Part shown: one piece after another, positions 40,946-55,145 of the stretch
Numbering within the stretch: the first letter of the stretch is position 1
Layout of the letters: the number at the start of each line of letters is the position of its first letter
Assembly: GCA_905331475.1 (NCBI GenBank)
Contig: CAJNYU010004466.1
Location: 24,730-88,729, forward strand
Length of the DNA: 64,000 nucleotides
DNA from: Rotaria socialis
Lineage: Eukaryota > Rotifera > Eurotatoria > Philodinida > Philodinidae
Direction of reading: 5' to 3'
Notes under the pieces: model-generated
The model's database searches: none
Told to the model about the DNA's origin: nothing
What the model saw: only the letters and a program-made list of their open reading frames with translations
Position numbers and translations under genes: made by a program

Positions 40946-41952
40946 CTATTGAAAATCGAATGTGAAATGACGAAGATTGATGTTTATTGGTAAACTATCA
41001 ATATCATCATACAAACCGGGCGGTTGAAAACCAAGATTGCGATGTAATTGTTGTGTACACGTACGACGGATGCCGAGTGGTGGCGTCCAGCGCCAATGAT
41101 TCGGCCATTGAGCTCGACGTATGTACCTTGGGAAATCTAAATTGACATAGGTGTACTTATATATATATATATATATAGATAGATACAAACAAAATCTGCT
41201 TACAATATGGTTCAATAACTTTACACTCTTCGTCCCAATCTTCAGCAAGAGAAGACGGAGATGCATCTAAAACAAGAATTCAATAAATTATAAAGACGGC
41301 AATCATAAAAATTGATTAAGAATTCTTTACGATGTATGTAGAAATGCCATCTAATAGATTCGAGAGAATAACAGATCATTTTATATTCTCCGATTTCATT
41401 CGCAAGTAACTGTTTAAGATCAATCTAAGTTCTAATTATTAAATACAATTGTTGAATCTTTTCACTCGATATTAATTCTCAATAACGAAGAAACATGTAG
41501 GAGTATTAATAATAGTGACTTTCATATTCTATTTATCTTCTAAGATATTATTTTTTGACAAAGTACTACTAACCGTCGTCATATGGATTTCGTGTTGAAA
41601 ACGGATAATGACAAGACTTCTTACGAATTGATTTGGGTACAATTGAAATAATTTGTTTATTATTCAGATTTTCAGTAAATTGCTTCTTAATATCAGACAT
41701 CACAGTTGATTTTTTTGTTTTAAAATTCATATTAACAAATCCTTCATCATCATTATCATTCTTCAATGTCTCAATTGATTCATCGTTGACATTATGTATA
41801 TCCGATGTCAAGTGAGTTTCTTTATCTTCATTGAGCTATAGAAAAAAATAACAATAATTTCTGAAGCAAAAAAAAAGAAATAATTATAAAATTACACTAG
41901 GCGAACTATCAGTATCACTTTCGATGCCTGATGAGGAAGCATTCGACGACAT
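40946..41952 (-). CDS. Unrecognised 190-residue protein
   Basis: Four minus-strand exons (41952-41896, 41835-41574, 41266-41204, 41136-40946) join in phase to 190 residues with normal GT-AG sites. The first half is acidic and Ser/Asp/Asn-rich, probably disordered (SGIESDTDSSPS; NDNDDEGFVNMNF). The second half is aromatic and basic, with a conserved-looking core: EPYYFPRYIRRAQWPNHWRW, then TPPLGIRRTC and GFQPPGLYDDIDSLP. I do not recognise the family. There is no signal peptide or membrane segment. It starts 100 bp downstream of the end of YJU2B on the same strand, so the two may share a transcription unit or simply be packed closely. Confidence 0.65.
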
Positions 41953-42051
41953 AAAAAAAATCTACAATAAATAATCCATGTTTTGCTTTCGTTTCAAATA
42001 TGTATATTATGATTTAAAATATACAAAACAAAAAAAAACAGAAAAGAAACA

Positions 42052-44322
42052 TTAGGAGTCATCATCTTCATTATCATCATCGTCATAAGAAACAAGAGAT
42101 TTTGCTATTGTCTCAGACGATTGCTGTGGTTTATCAACACTTCGTACAATTCCTAACGCAGATGAGAGCTGTTTTTTGTTGCTTGTAAATGTAGCTGGTG
42201 TCCAATTTATTTCGGATGCTATTGCAGTTGTTCCTTTCAATACTTGTTGTTGATCAATAGCTTCGCGTCTATCAGTTTCGCTTTGCTCTGCAGCTAAAAT
42301 CGAATAAAAGAATATTTTCAAAATGGAATATTCGCTGTTTGACATACATCGAACAGTTTCTAATCGATAAAGTTTCGCTAGTCGATCATCTTGCCGAGTC
42401 GACGGTAGAAGAGGAATATCAATCGATGCTTTTTTTCTTACACGATCATCAGCATCTTTTTGTAAACGATCTTCACGTTTAGCTTCCTGAAAAAAAGAAT
42501 AAATAAAAACGGCAAATAGAATATATTAATGAATTGCAAATTTTTGATACAATCGATATAAAAGACTAAAACTTAGCTGGCATCATTTCAGAGGAGCACA
42601 ATAATCTCCGATATTACCAACATGAAAACTCCAACTTTTCCTTCTATTTCTCGGAGATGTTCGATCAAATTTCGAATGAAAATAAATCGCATTCCAAAGA
42701 AATTTTTGTATATGTAAGCATGTTTTTAGATGTACTGAATCTAGGTAGATAGTTTTTCAACTTTATAAGATGATCTCACAGAAGTAGAGTTGATATCTGC
42801 TTAATGCAAAACTAAAATTGATTATATCTATTAAAAACTCGTTTCTTTCAATACTCTATGGAATCTAATAAAAAATTAATAATCAATTCGAATTTTTTTG
42901 TCATATTCTTGTGAACTAAATTATTCCGGAAAGAATATTCTCAAATGAATTCAGTTGAAAATATGTACTGAAGCAGTTCACTGCTCTCCAATCTCAACAC
43001 TACTAAACATTACAATCAGAACTAGAATCCAGTTTGTATTTATTCTACACTAAAATATACAACTGTTTGTGAAACATAGTGCACACGTCGAACGAAAGAA
43101 CGGACAAAAATTACACTATGAATCGATCGTATAGTACGATAAGACCTCGAATGCTCTACGAAATTAATTGACCATAATTATATTCTTTTCCTCGTGTTTA
43201 CTTTCAGAGTAGAAATATTTCTTTTTCTTTGCATATGTCAACACTCGAATAAAACGTTTCTATAAAGTGTTAAAAATTCGAATCGCAACATCGAAAGAAA
43301 TAGAAATCAATCACTCAATCGTACCAAAAAGTTACAATTCACTTATATAAATCGAAGAAATTTGATGTTTACTCGTAGATTTTTTCTTAATACATAATTA
43401 ATTATATAGTCATCTTTCCAAGCACTTTGTTGTATCTCAAGTTCATTTAAATCCGGAGTTGATTTATTGATCTTTTTGGCAACATCTTTACCATCATATT
43501 CTAATTTAAACATAGCATCTGTTGCGAGCTTTTTCATTTCTTCAGTTGCTTAAAATAAAATGAAAATTTATTAATAATAAATGCTGGAACGGGTTTGATC
43601 AAGTTACATTCCATAACAATTTGTCCATTGTCTGCTGCATCCCATCGCTGTTCTTCACGACGAGCTCCGCTAACAATAACATAATCACGAGCCTATAAAA
43701 CAATGAAAATCATCTTTATACAAAGGTAGTTTTTAAATACAGTCGTATTGATTAAGTGTCATGTACAACTCTACTAAGTGAGTAAGTGTTCAATTTTTTT
43801 TCGATAACTAAACTGATGTAATCTTTAAAAAGAAACGAATTTCTCAAACCTTATGAAATCATATTCAAACAAACATTTCACTGCTACGGGTAAACTCACC
43901 TTAGGGTCAGTTTTTATTTCAAAATGTCCATCACATAAATGGCATTTCATACGAAATTGAAATATTGGTGTTGTATAATAATTTCCAATTTTAGTTTTTT
44001 CAGCATTATAACGTACACCCATACCGATATGATTCCCACATGTATTGCACCATATATTATATGGCATTTCAAAACTATTAAAAAAATAAGAATAGAATTT
44101 TTTAAAATTTAATTGAAGCTTCTCATACCGAATAATAAGAATTCCTCGGTCAAGTTTCCGTGCACGCTCACGGAGAGCATGAACACCTTGATAAGCATTT
44201 AGAGATGAGTGTTTTCGCCAGTCGAAATCTGGTGGATAATATTTATTTTGACCTTTTCGTTCACCCTAAAAAGATACACATGCAAGTAGAGTAATGAATT
44301 TTCAACAACAGTTACTTACCAT
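42052..44322 (-). CDS. YJU2B: YJU2B/CCDC130 (CWC16 family) splicing-associated protein
   Basis: Seven minus-strand exons (44322-44320, 44265-44129, 44074-43900, 43692-43608, 43548-43373, 42486-42348, 42293-42052) join in phase to 318 residues. The first coding exon contains only the ATG, so the start rests on the GTAAGT donor after it and on the family N terminus MGERKGQNKYYPPDFDW. Family marks: ARKLDRGILIIRFEMPYNIW, four zinc-ligand-type Cys (56, 59 in WCNTC; 91, 94 in KCHLC), GVRYNAEKTKIGNYYTTPIF, DYVIVSGARREEQRWD and QSAWKDDY. The C terminus is acidic. CWC16 proteins act with the spliceosome around the catalytic steps. It is head to head with CNK (404 bp between start codons). Confidence 0.92.
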
Positions 44323-44725
44323 TTTGCTACTAACAGACCAACACTATCGAAAATGAATAAAAATTACATCAAATCAATAACGTATATATCTACAAACCAA
44401 TTCTCACATGTCAAAAGTTAGAAGAAGCGCCCTCTATACGAAAAATATATATTCATATAGTTTATTTTACTTGGAAATCGTATTAATAATAAAACAAAAG
44501 CAATAGTTTTCAATAATAATATTAGCAGTTTACTATTTTTGATTGATTGTTTCATATTACAAATCATAAATATGTAAAATGACAAGTTTGATTTTGATTA
44601 GATAATTATCTGTCCGTAAGAAAATTTTGTTTATTTATTAAAACAAAAAAAAGCCAATCAAACACATAACGACGAATGTTTTTCAGGTGACTGGAAAAAA
44701 AAACAGGAAGGGTCATTTTCAAAAA
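44323..44725. promoter_or_regulatory. Shared head-to-head promoter region, YJU2B / CNK
   Basis: About 400 bp separates the two start codons on opposite strands. A splice acceptor TTTTTCAG at 44679-44686 suggests that the CNK 5'UTR has an intron here. No specific binding motif was recognised. Confidence 0.5.
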
Positions 44726-47700
44726 ATGCAATCACTACACTATAATAGTGGGTCTATAAAACTAAAACGAGAACGTGCAACGATGGTCTCTCTTTGGGAC
44801 GCTAGTGAAGTTGCACGATGGATTGAAGGTGATTTCATAAAGATAATTAAATTAAAAAACAGTTTGTTGACACTAGTTTTTCTTTTACTTGTCAAGGTCT
44901 TGCTGGTATTCAATCTAATACACGTGATATATTTCTTAAGCATAATATTGATGGTACAGCATTAACACTTCTTCTTCGTGAAGATCTTATTCGTATGGGA
45001 ATAACAAAAATTGATCAGCAGTTGATTCTGATGCAATCGATTGATCTTCTTCTTACACTTGTAAATTTTTCTCCAAAAATGTCATCACCTTTATAGATTG
45101 ATTTGTTGATATTCTAGGTCAGTCGTTTAACTAGTGAAACACTGGCTCTACTTTTTATGCACATTCATTGCGCAGCAACGACATGCTATAATATATTAAA
45201 ACGACATGATCTTAAAGAATCCACAAATAATAATAATAATAATAATAATAGTACTATCATGAATTCACCCGAGTTTTATTCATCCATCAGTAATTTATCC
45301 GATGTAATTGTTATTACATGTCATTGGCTTGGACGGTAAACTATCTAAGAAGCTATTGTTCAATGACTTTTTTTATTTTTTTTTATTAGATTACCATTTA
45401 TTGAAAACAAACAATACATTGGTTTTCGTGGAAAAATAATCAAAATTTTAGTTCAGATACGTGAATTACTTCGTAATTTGCGACTTGCTGATCAAATTAA
45501 CATGCCAAAAACAAAATTAATAGTAGAAGTAAACAGTTTTTTATATTTAACCTTTTAATAAAGCTTAACGTAAATATGAAGAGAAGACAACTGAATAGAA
45601 TTGATAATATATTATCATAAATATTAGATCATATCAAGAGATTAACATTCTTGTTGACGGAATAGAAATGAACGTAAACAGAAACAAAGCTTTTTCATCA
45701 TTGAATAATTATTCATTTATCTATGCATCTGACTAATTGCCTGATTATTCTATTTTATCTATTATGAAAATTTATTTAGATTGAAAAATTACGAACAACA
45801 GCTATCACATCAGTTCGTCAAAATAAAGATTCCTTATTTTCGTCTGATTGCTATTTAACACGAGTTCATTTGCAACGTCCACTTAAAGATGATGTGGTAA
45901 GAAATCGGGCTTTCGCGTTTCATTGATTTTGTTCTTTTGTCTATCTATTAGAATATTGAATATACAACGATGTCTGATTTCACTCATGTAATCTCAAGTA
46001 TTGAGACAGAAGTAAATTTAACTGAATGAATACATTATTTATTTTATAGTCATTTCTTTTAGGCTATGAGATACATGGGATCGGGTTATAGTGCAATCAA
46101 TATTGGAGACGAAATTATAGAAATTAACAATCAAGTTGTTGTAAGTTCTTCATATTTGATTAGAAAATTCTCTAGTTAATTTACTTCGGATAATATGAAC
46201 TTGTTAAAGAAATCAAATTTACTGTTTATTGTGCAATTACAACATACTTTGTAATCATCTGAAAGAAAAGTAACATAGAATTGCTATTTTTTGTTTTTAT
46301 GGAAACTCGGCTGATGTATTCTGTGTAAATTGAAGGCACTTGGATGGAGTAGTAACGTTTTCAATGCGGTTGATTCTTATATGAGAGAAATGTTTGATGG
46401 ACTATTTTAAAGGGCAGAAGAAGAACTTCAATTAGTGGAGCGCTCGACAATGAGAATGCTCGATTATTCAAATAGTAGTTACTTTTGGGAATAGACTTTT
46501 GAATAGTATGTTAAAAATGAGAAAGTTGCTATATCTCATTCATGCAAATGGTATCTCTTTATTTGCCATATTGATCAATAAAACTAGTAGACAATTTGTT
46601 AAATATTTGTTCTGAAAATTAATCAGAAAGGTGCATTATTGAGTTTTTCTGCTACAGTCACCAAATAAATAATAGCTTTCTTTTTTATTACACTGGGTCA
46701 TAAAATAACTACGCATTTCTATATACAATAACACGTTTCTATGTACATTATTATATACATTGTCATCTTCCAGTGTTACGATAGGAATAAAACCTGCATG
46801 ATTCATTTTTGAATCATTGTTCATGAGTCACGCGAGACTTCTACCTGGACAGTTCGTGAAATCGGAACATCTTTTTTTTTCTATATTTATTCGGACTGAG
46901 GTTCTCGATTTTGTTTTTCTTCGAAGATTGGTTGGGATCCAGACCATTTTAACGAATTACTTCGTTCATCGTCACAGAACAATGAAATATGCCTATTAGT
47001 TAAAAAAATGCCTCGACATAATGATGATGAAGTATATACAAAACGTTTTGTCGACGGACCATCAAACCCTCGACGTTCACGTGCTCGTCATGCGCTAGAA
47101 CAAAAACAACAACAAACACAAGAATATCGAACTATCTTACTGGAACAAGAAGGGTATTTATTGAACAAAGATTTTTATTTTATTTTTTTACTAAAATTAT
47201 TTTCGACACATCGTAGCATTCGAGAAGAAGAAGAAGAAGAACAGGTACACTAAGTGTTTATATTTTGTCCATGTATTTGAGTACATTTCTTTGTTGTCTA
47301 TATATTGTTCGATACGGCGAAGAGTAGTCATTCTATTGTTCTCATTATTTCTACCGTTTATTTTTTAGCGAGATTGTGATTGAAAGTGATGATGAAACGC
47401 TCTATCAAAGTAAACGTACCTCACAAAAAAAACGCGATCAACATTTATCCTTACCTGATCTTACCGAAAACATTCCGAACAGTGATAATGCATATAATAA
47501 CAGTGAACATTCCAATGATATCGAGCCATCATCATCAACTTCATCAGTATCGACAAATCCTTTAATGTCACCATCGTCTCCAACTCAATTGGATATACAA
47601 ACTAAGAGTACGGCGAAAACGAAATAAAAAAGATTGATTAACATTACTTGCATTTTAGGTATTGAACGACCGCAATCTGCTGGTAGCAATCAGTCAACAC

Positions 47701-48886
47701 CAAAAAGTCAAAGAAAGGCGGTAAGAAACCCTAAATATATACACGTTTTTGGATAAAGAAAAGAGCATTCTTTAAAATATCTTTGAGAAGTAAAACACTA
47801 GCTCAAAAAAAAAAAGAATACCAAAAAGTACATGAGCCATATTTTCGTTTGTTTGCAAATATTCAGAATTCGCGATGATAATCTCAGAATATTTCTATGT
47901 AGAAACTTACCTCAAACATTGATCCATATCACAATCAAATAAATATTCTCTGAGATGTATGTTTTTTCTTTGTAAGCAAATTTTTTCTAGGTCAAGATTG
48001 AGACGCAAGTCTCAGACCCTAGACTGAAAGAATTTAGCCTCGTCTATTTCTAGCACTTATAATGTAAATATATAAATAAAGAAACAGCAAAGCATTAATT
48101 CCCCAGACTTAAATATACAACTCAACTAGGCACTAGTATAAAAGCAAACATCGTGAGATAATGACGCATGAGAGTAAAACATATCCACATGTATTGTAAG
48201 CAAGCAGCTAAATTAGTGCAATGATGATACACTCCCTTGTCGAAACAAGACCATCAATAAACAAAAACAATTCTGATCGTTTATCCGATCATATATTGCA
48301 ATCGTTCACAGAACATTTCTATTTTTTGACGTCATAGAGAGAATAGTTTATATTATTTTCAGGGTTTTGAGTCATATATTTCAACACTTTTCCGTCCTCG
48401 ACACGATTCTAAATCAGTTATTGCCGATATGAATGATCATACGAACAACAAAGATCATCCACAATTAGTCAATATAAAACGTATTCAATCGACATACCAA
48501 ACAAACTCGCCGAGTAATTCTACCATATCATCGCATGATGAACAAATGTCTTCATCACCACCGGCAACAACAGGACGACCTATCAATAAAAGTGCTAGTC
48601 AAACAAGTCTACAAACAACAGCATCAGCACTTTCATCACTAACAAATATATTTAAAGTAAAACTTCATAAACATTCTTGTCTTTCAGTCGTTTATATGAA
48701 TTAAATTCTTTCTAGTTATCCGAATCACCGGACAAAAATCGTACAAAACGACCTAGTGGCGATGTTAGCAAAGTGGCGACGTAAGTTGTTTTTCAAAATA
48801 AAAATGGCAGCTAAAACTAACTCGTTAATATTTATATAGATTTCGCAATGAATTAAAAATGGAAATAAATTCGATTTTTGGCATTA

Positions 48887-48921
<35 letters not shown>

Positions 48922-51321
48922 TCGAATGTCGTAACCAATAAACCACCATTGAATCATAGGGATAGTCGAAAAGTAAAATACTTATATTTTTTATACCCAT
49001 TAATAATTTATTTGATCGTATTTAGAGTTCTTGCTCTATGGAACGACGTCGTCCAAAACGTACACGTAAGTAGTTTTAAGAAAATTTTTCTATGAGTTTA
49101 ATTTTCTAGTAACAATATATGAAATCTCTATTATTCTAGTGAGTTTTCCCTAAAAAAAAAGTATAAAGGTAAAGTTTTTATTATTATCCGGGATAGCTGT
49201 TTTAGTATTGGTTTAAAGGAATACATTAGATATCTTTGTTAATGATTAGATGTAATATTTATCTTTTTTTGTTTTCGTTTTTAGCATCATATAAAAACAT
49301 TTCATGTAAAGATTTGGGTAAAGGTGATTGTGAAGGGTTTTTATATCGTTATCTGTCTAAAGGAACATTATCGTTTGTACAATGGAGACTTTATTGGTGT
49401 GTTTTAAAAGGTGGTACTTTATATGTATTTAAATCAAAAGATGTAAGTTCTTCCAGCGAAAGAACAGAAAAATTCAAAAGAACAAATTTTTTTCTCTTTA
49501 GGATAAAAATCAAGAAGTTGAAATAAAACTCGAAGGAAAAAATGTTTCACCAGCACCAGAGAGAAAAAAATTGTAAATATAAATGAGAAATTTAATACTT
49601 TCGAATAATAAAAAAAACATTTTTTTTTCTAGTGGTTTTCGTATTACTGATGAAAATAGTAAAGATCGTGAATATTTTGCTTGTGCAACACGTGATGAAA
49701 TGGCTAAATGGATGAATAAAATGGGCTTGGCAGCTATTAATTTTAATATTGATGATTCGAAAATTGCCGGTTTTAATAAAGGTTTTATTGATTCCCGTGA
49801 ATGTTCACCAGTAGCAACGCCAATTATTGGTTCTAATAAATTATCAAGTAGCAAAAATAAACGAATTCAAAAAATAAGTTCCGCTGGTGATAGTGAAAAT
49901 GACTCCGATAAAGAATCTATTGTATCATGGCAAAAATCTATATCACATAACAGCAGTATTTCAGATTTGGACTCTGTAAAAGATAAAGTAAATATTTACA
50001 CCATGAATTCATATTAATTTATTTTCTCTTTATTAAAGAGTTTTCTTGACAGTAATAAACAAGTAAATTTATCATCGGCTCCACATCATGCACGTTCATC
50101 ATCATCAGTATCATTATTTTCATTACCCGAAACGAATAGTTCTCCATTGAAATCACCTTCGAATCGTCTACTCGGTACATTTAATAGAATGCCATCAAGC
50201 AAAGGTCATCATCGAACATGTAGTTCACCAATAAAGTTTTCACCTACCTATGAAAAACCTCATCAAGAAAATTCTTATGTTAATGCAGCACCAAGATTGT
50301 CAGATTCGGATTCTCCAAATGAACAGTTCTATCAACGTACATTTGTTAATAGTAAAATCTTCAATGAAAATCAAACACAACAAGTAACATAAGAGAAACT
50401 ATCGAATTGATTTCCCTCTATCGAAAAAAAAACGTTCTTGTTTTATCATCGTTCTCACAATTAAAGACAGCTGACTAGAGAGTTAGAGAAAATGAATTGA
50501 AGTCATGCTTTCTCTATTAATAGAAGTTTTTAACGGAAAGCTCAATTGAAGCAACGGTATTTAGTTTGTTTGATAATATGCTAAACATCATGAGAACAAT
50601 CTTGATAATTATAATTATGATCAAACTTTTCATTTAACTATCGTCAATTGAAAAAAAAATTTATTTTTAGCTTCGTCCTACTGCAAATAATTATACACCA
50701 TTAGCACTCAATTCATCAGGTGGTTTTTCTACACCAACTACAACCTTATCGTCAATATCCAGTGATAAAACTCCACCAATTTCTTCACGGCCGGTTATAT
50801 CCTTATTTCAGCCACCGTCAGAAAATAGTGTTTTTCTTGGCGATGAAGATCTTTCTTTACCATCATCTCGATCAACAAGTTTTTCTTTTGAGAGACCAAA
50901 TTCTTTATCTGAAGATGCATTCTCGTCTATTTATCAATCAGAAATTTTCTCACCTTCAATAAATACTTCACAAAGGCCACCGTTAAACTCCTCATCATCA
51001 TCGTCTTCGGCCATTTCGGCTCAACAATATTCACCTGCCATTGTCCTTACAGCTCCCGTGTATATATCTGTTTATTCTACAACACCCCCAATGCCAATAG
51101 TGAAAAGTACAGTTTCATCGTCGGCTTCTCCAACAAATAATCCCGAATCATTATTTTCACGTCGTTCACCATCACCAAGAACAAGTGGACCATTGGCGAA
51201 AGCAACTAAACTTGGTTCGAGTCCATCGAATGTAAATATCCCACAGCAATCATCATCACCGTCAACTCATAAATATCATCGTTATTTAGCAACGCCAAGT
51301 GAAGAACAAGAAATACAATAA
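44726..51321 (+). CDS. CNK (connector enhancer of KSR) scaffold protein
   Basis: Nineteen exons join in phase to 1,160 residues: 44726-44828, 44897-45060, 45118-45335, 45390-45528, 45780-45896, 46063-46140, 46927-47153, 47217-47244, 47373-47607, 47659-47720, 48363-48656, 48716-48780, 48840-48972, 49026-49065, 49285-49442, 49502-49572, 49633-49987, 50039-50383, 50671-51321. Domains in order: SAM (about 20-88, SLWDASEVARWIEG; LREDLIRMGITKIDQQLIL), CRIC (about 90-205), PDZ (about 215-300, MGSGYSAINIGDEIIEIN then GWDPDHFNELL), a long Ser-rich linker, PH (about 650-755, EGFLYRYLSKGTLSFVQWRL; EYFACATRDEMAKWMNKMG), and a Ser/Pro-rich tail. CNK links Ras, Raf and KSR at the membrane. The Met at 44783 is an alternative start. 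Two poly-Asn runs come from AAT repeats. The poly(A) signal is at 51453. Confidence 0.9.
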
Positions 51322-51859
51322 TATTTTTACTCTTTACTTTTTTTTGTTTGAATTACGATCATCTCGTCTATTTTTATTTTTCTGGCAATAATTTTTTTTT
51401 TTAAATAAGAAATGTATTTTCTCTTACTGTTTTATTTAAAACTTGCATATAAAATAAATAAATTCCGATTCCTCTATTTGTAAATCTAATCTATTAAAAT
51501 TTCTTCAGAACAACAACTAGTAATACTAACGATTATTGAGTAATCACAAGAAATGTATCATCGATTGATTAATCGAATATCAATCAACGGCACACGTGAT
51601 TCATTTTAGATTTTATCTTGATTATACAAATGCCAAGCATTATCGTAAGTTAAAATTAATAATTCATTCAATATATGTACATATATAAAGAAATTTCAAG
51701 GACTAATTCTCGTTATGAAAATTTTCAGAGCATATATAAGATGCTCTGTTTTATTTCTCATTGAAATGCGAATATTTTCTAGAATAATTATTTGCATATT
51801 AATTTTTGAATTTTCTAATTTGATTTTTATCTTTCTCTAAGGAGCATGACCGTTCGAAA
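51322..51859. other. Gap between CNK and MBTPS2
   Basis: CNK 3'UTR with AATAAA at 51453-51458, then AT-rich spacer and the MBTPS2 5' region. Nothing else was recognised. Confidence 0.45.
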
Positions 51860-54800
51860 ATGCGTTTTAACGCATCATCAATGATATTTGTTCGTTTTCT
51901 TTTGCAAACTCTTGTGATTTGGTGTATTATCTATTTCATCAATCATCTTTTATTGGTATAACTGATTTCTTTCTATAAATAAACTAAATCAGTTCATTAT
52001 TTAGCGTTATCATGGAACAAAACGTTCATATAATCGGCTACTTCGTTCGTTAGGTTGTCATGTTTCGTTATTAAATATAGGATTTTATACAACATCATTT
52101 AATCGTGCTTTTTATCGTATTGGTACAACTAATTCTCGTCTATGGAAGATATGGTTTACTGTAGGAATTCTTGTTGCCTTTGCAACAGCTGTAACATCTT
52201 GTGTTACTCTACTTATTTTACCGATTAAATATATATATGAATTGCAAAGAAGACATTCAGTAAATGCAAATGTTGTAATAAGTACACAAGGTGATACTCG
52301 AATATTAACAGACAATACTAGTAATCGAAAAGATGCAATAGAAAGTGACCGTGATAAATTATTAATTCAACCAATAGTTTGTTGATTGACTATTTTTGTA
52401 TCTCTTTTTTTTCTAAATTCTGAAATTTAGATTCCTGGTGTTAATGTACCATTAGAACAAATGCCACATTTTTTCTTAGCGTTACTTATATGTACAGTAT
52501 TTCATGAGTTTGGACATGCTGTGGCGGCATCAGCGTAAGAAAATTTATTCGATCATTTGCAAGTGAGAAAGCTTTCTCTGTTTCATAGTGAACAAATTCG
52601 TGTCAATGGTTGTGGATATTTTTTATTTCTACTCTACCCTGGTGCTTATGTTGATCTACATCAAGAACAATTACAAATGATCTCAGCTGTGAGACAATTA
52701 AGGTAGAATTCAGAAGAAAATTTTATCAATATAATTATTCGTGTCTTCTTTTTCTTCTTCTTCAAGAATTTATTGTGCTGGTGTCTTTCATAATATGGTT
52801 CTGGTTATTATTGCTGTTATATTTCTTCTTTTAAATCCTCTTTTTCTTCGATATTTCTATACAGAAGCAGCAACTGTTTATCGTGTAGCAAAAGTAAATA
52901 TTTTTGTTTAAAAGAATTTGTTTTTCTATTTATTCGATTCTTCAGGATTCACCAATTCGTGACCTTTTACCAGTTCATTCAACAATACAATCGATTGATG
53001 CATGTATAGTAAATACATCCAATGATTGGTATAAATGTTTACGATTGATCAACGATCGGCCGCCACAACATAGTAGTGGGCATTGTCTAACGCAAAGTGA
53101 AATACAAATTCATTCAAGTCATATTGGTAGGACTATGAGAAAGAAATTGTTTACTATAAATTATTTAGAGCTTTACGGAATCGAAGAAAATGTAGTTCTG
53201 CAAAGGTCACATTATAATCATACCTATCAGGCGTCTAGAAAAAAAACTGCATAAACTTTCCTACAGGAAAACATTTGTAGCTTGATAATGCCAATTGATA
53301 GAAATAGATCGCGGTTTCCGGCTGCCTATAAAAATAATTCATAGAGCTCCTAGCTCTGTGAAATTTTCTCTCCCTAAAGTGAATTTGAAAAAATAGATTA
53401 TGATGATGCACTATTCTGTCTAACTAATGGTGTAAATAGTTGTTTTTTTCTTCTCATCATAGATTTGTTAAAGTAAAGGTAGAGAAACTATTTTGTCCAT
53501 TAAGCCGATCTTAATCGAATTAACTAGAATTCCAATGATGATATCCTGAGATGCTTAGGAATTTTACTAGATATCATAGGAGATCCATGGAATTCTCAAA
53601 ATCTTCTGTTTTCAACTTTAGTAGAAGTTGTGAAATAGATTTATTATCGTTTGTAAGAAGTATGCTGATTGTCTACTATATTTAGAATTGAATCAAAGAA
53701 TTAATTTTGACTGTTGTCAGAATTTATCACAAAAAAATTATTGTTTTCTTCATCATTCAAAACAGTATCCTGATCATGTAAGTCATCGGTTTTTTATATT
53801 TCAAAAGAAAGAAGAGAAAATTTTCAAACTCATATAGAATGGTGCATGTATGGAAGCTCGTATTGTTACAAAACATCCATCGTGTTTAATCAATAGTGAT
53901 TGTCAAAGTTACAACGGTGATGCGTCATGTGTTCATCCATTTTCATTCGACAATGTTACACGTTTAATACGTATTGCACATAGTAGTGGCCCAACAATAC
54001 TTTTTGTCGGTTCAATTCACGAAATTTACCGAACCAGTAAGAAAAAAAAACATTAGATTATGTCTTAAAACCATTCTTAGTTTTTCTTCTTTTATACTAT
54101 AGCTATAGACAATAAAATAGAATTCATTAAAATGTCATTCTTATTAATTTTCTTAGATACCTTATATGGACGTATCCTCTGGATATAAATTTAATCATAT
54201 AGACATCTTCCTTTTTCTCTTTTTCTTCGAGTCATATATTTAGTTAAAACAAGAAATAATGACCGTAAAATTTCTTCTATCAATAAAATATGATGATTAG
54301 AATAGTATGAAACATAAATTTCATTTCCGATTTCTCCTAGGTTTAATGATAAAGTTGAATAACTAATGAAAATAAAATCTGAACTAATGAAGTTTTATTT
54401 TAAATGAACTGTAAGACCGGAATAGTAATTAGACATCTTTTTTCTTTTTCACAAATCTTAGAAAATATTTTTGTCTAACTTCGTAGAAAAAACTAATGAA
54501 TAAAGTATAATAAATTGGTGGCTTAGAATGACATGGTTTCATAAGGTCGAATGGTCTCGGAATCCATCGTGATAATCTAGAGTTTAATGAAAGCTATTTA
54601 CCTTCGGTTGAACTGTTTCAACGATTTCCTACGTATCAATAAAAGAGTCCAATGAAATTAGTTTGTTTTGTTTTATTAATAAAAACAATCAATTCGAGTT
54701 GAGAACAATTTCCTTGTTCAAGAGCTTTTTTTGTCAATTGTTTGAGCACCTCGCAATATTAAGAATAATCGAAAAAAATCTTTTCTATTTAGTTCACATT

Positions 54801-55145
54801 CAATCCTATAAACCAAATTATAAATATTTTCCAACAATTCTAATTGATGATGTTCCATTATTTTTTCAGTAAGCAATTATTTTTTAATTGAAACAACAAA
54901 AAAAATTAATCACCAAAATTTTTGGTTTTCTCAGATATCTCGGTGCATTTTCATTTGCATTGGCCTTTTTTAATGCAGTACCTTGTTATGCATTGGATGG
55001 TCAATATATTCTTTCGTCATTTGTTGAATATTTATCACCAAGTTTATTTAAACGTCGACGTGCGAGTATTTTACTTGGCTTAATTTTTGGTACTTGCCTT
55101 CTTATTATTAATGTTACACTTGCTTTTGCTCGTTATTTTCTTTAA
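51860..55145 (+). CDS. MBTPS2: Site-2 protease, membrane metalloprotease
   Basis: Ten exons (51860-51955, 52005-52376, 52431-52534, 52589-52702, 52767-52893, 52946-53126, 53686-53777, 53838-54036, 54793-54868, 54935-55145) join in phase to 523 residues, close to the 519 of human S2P. The zinc site is intact: HEFGH at 181-185 in a hydrophobic segment, and the third ligand Asp475 in [11 protein letters not shown] near the C terminus. [17 protein letters not shown] and the Cys-rich lumenal loop ([23 protein letters not shown]) also match the family. S2P cuts SREBP and ATF6 within the Golgi membrane. An ATG at 51846 runs into a stop, so the second ATG (51860) is the start. Introns 6 (559 bp) and 8 (756 bp) are long for this window. 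Confidence 0.93.
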
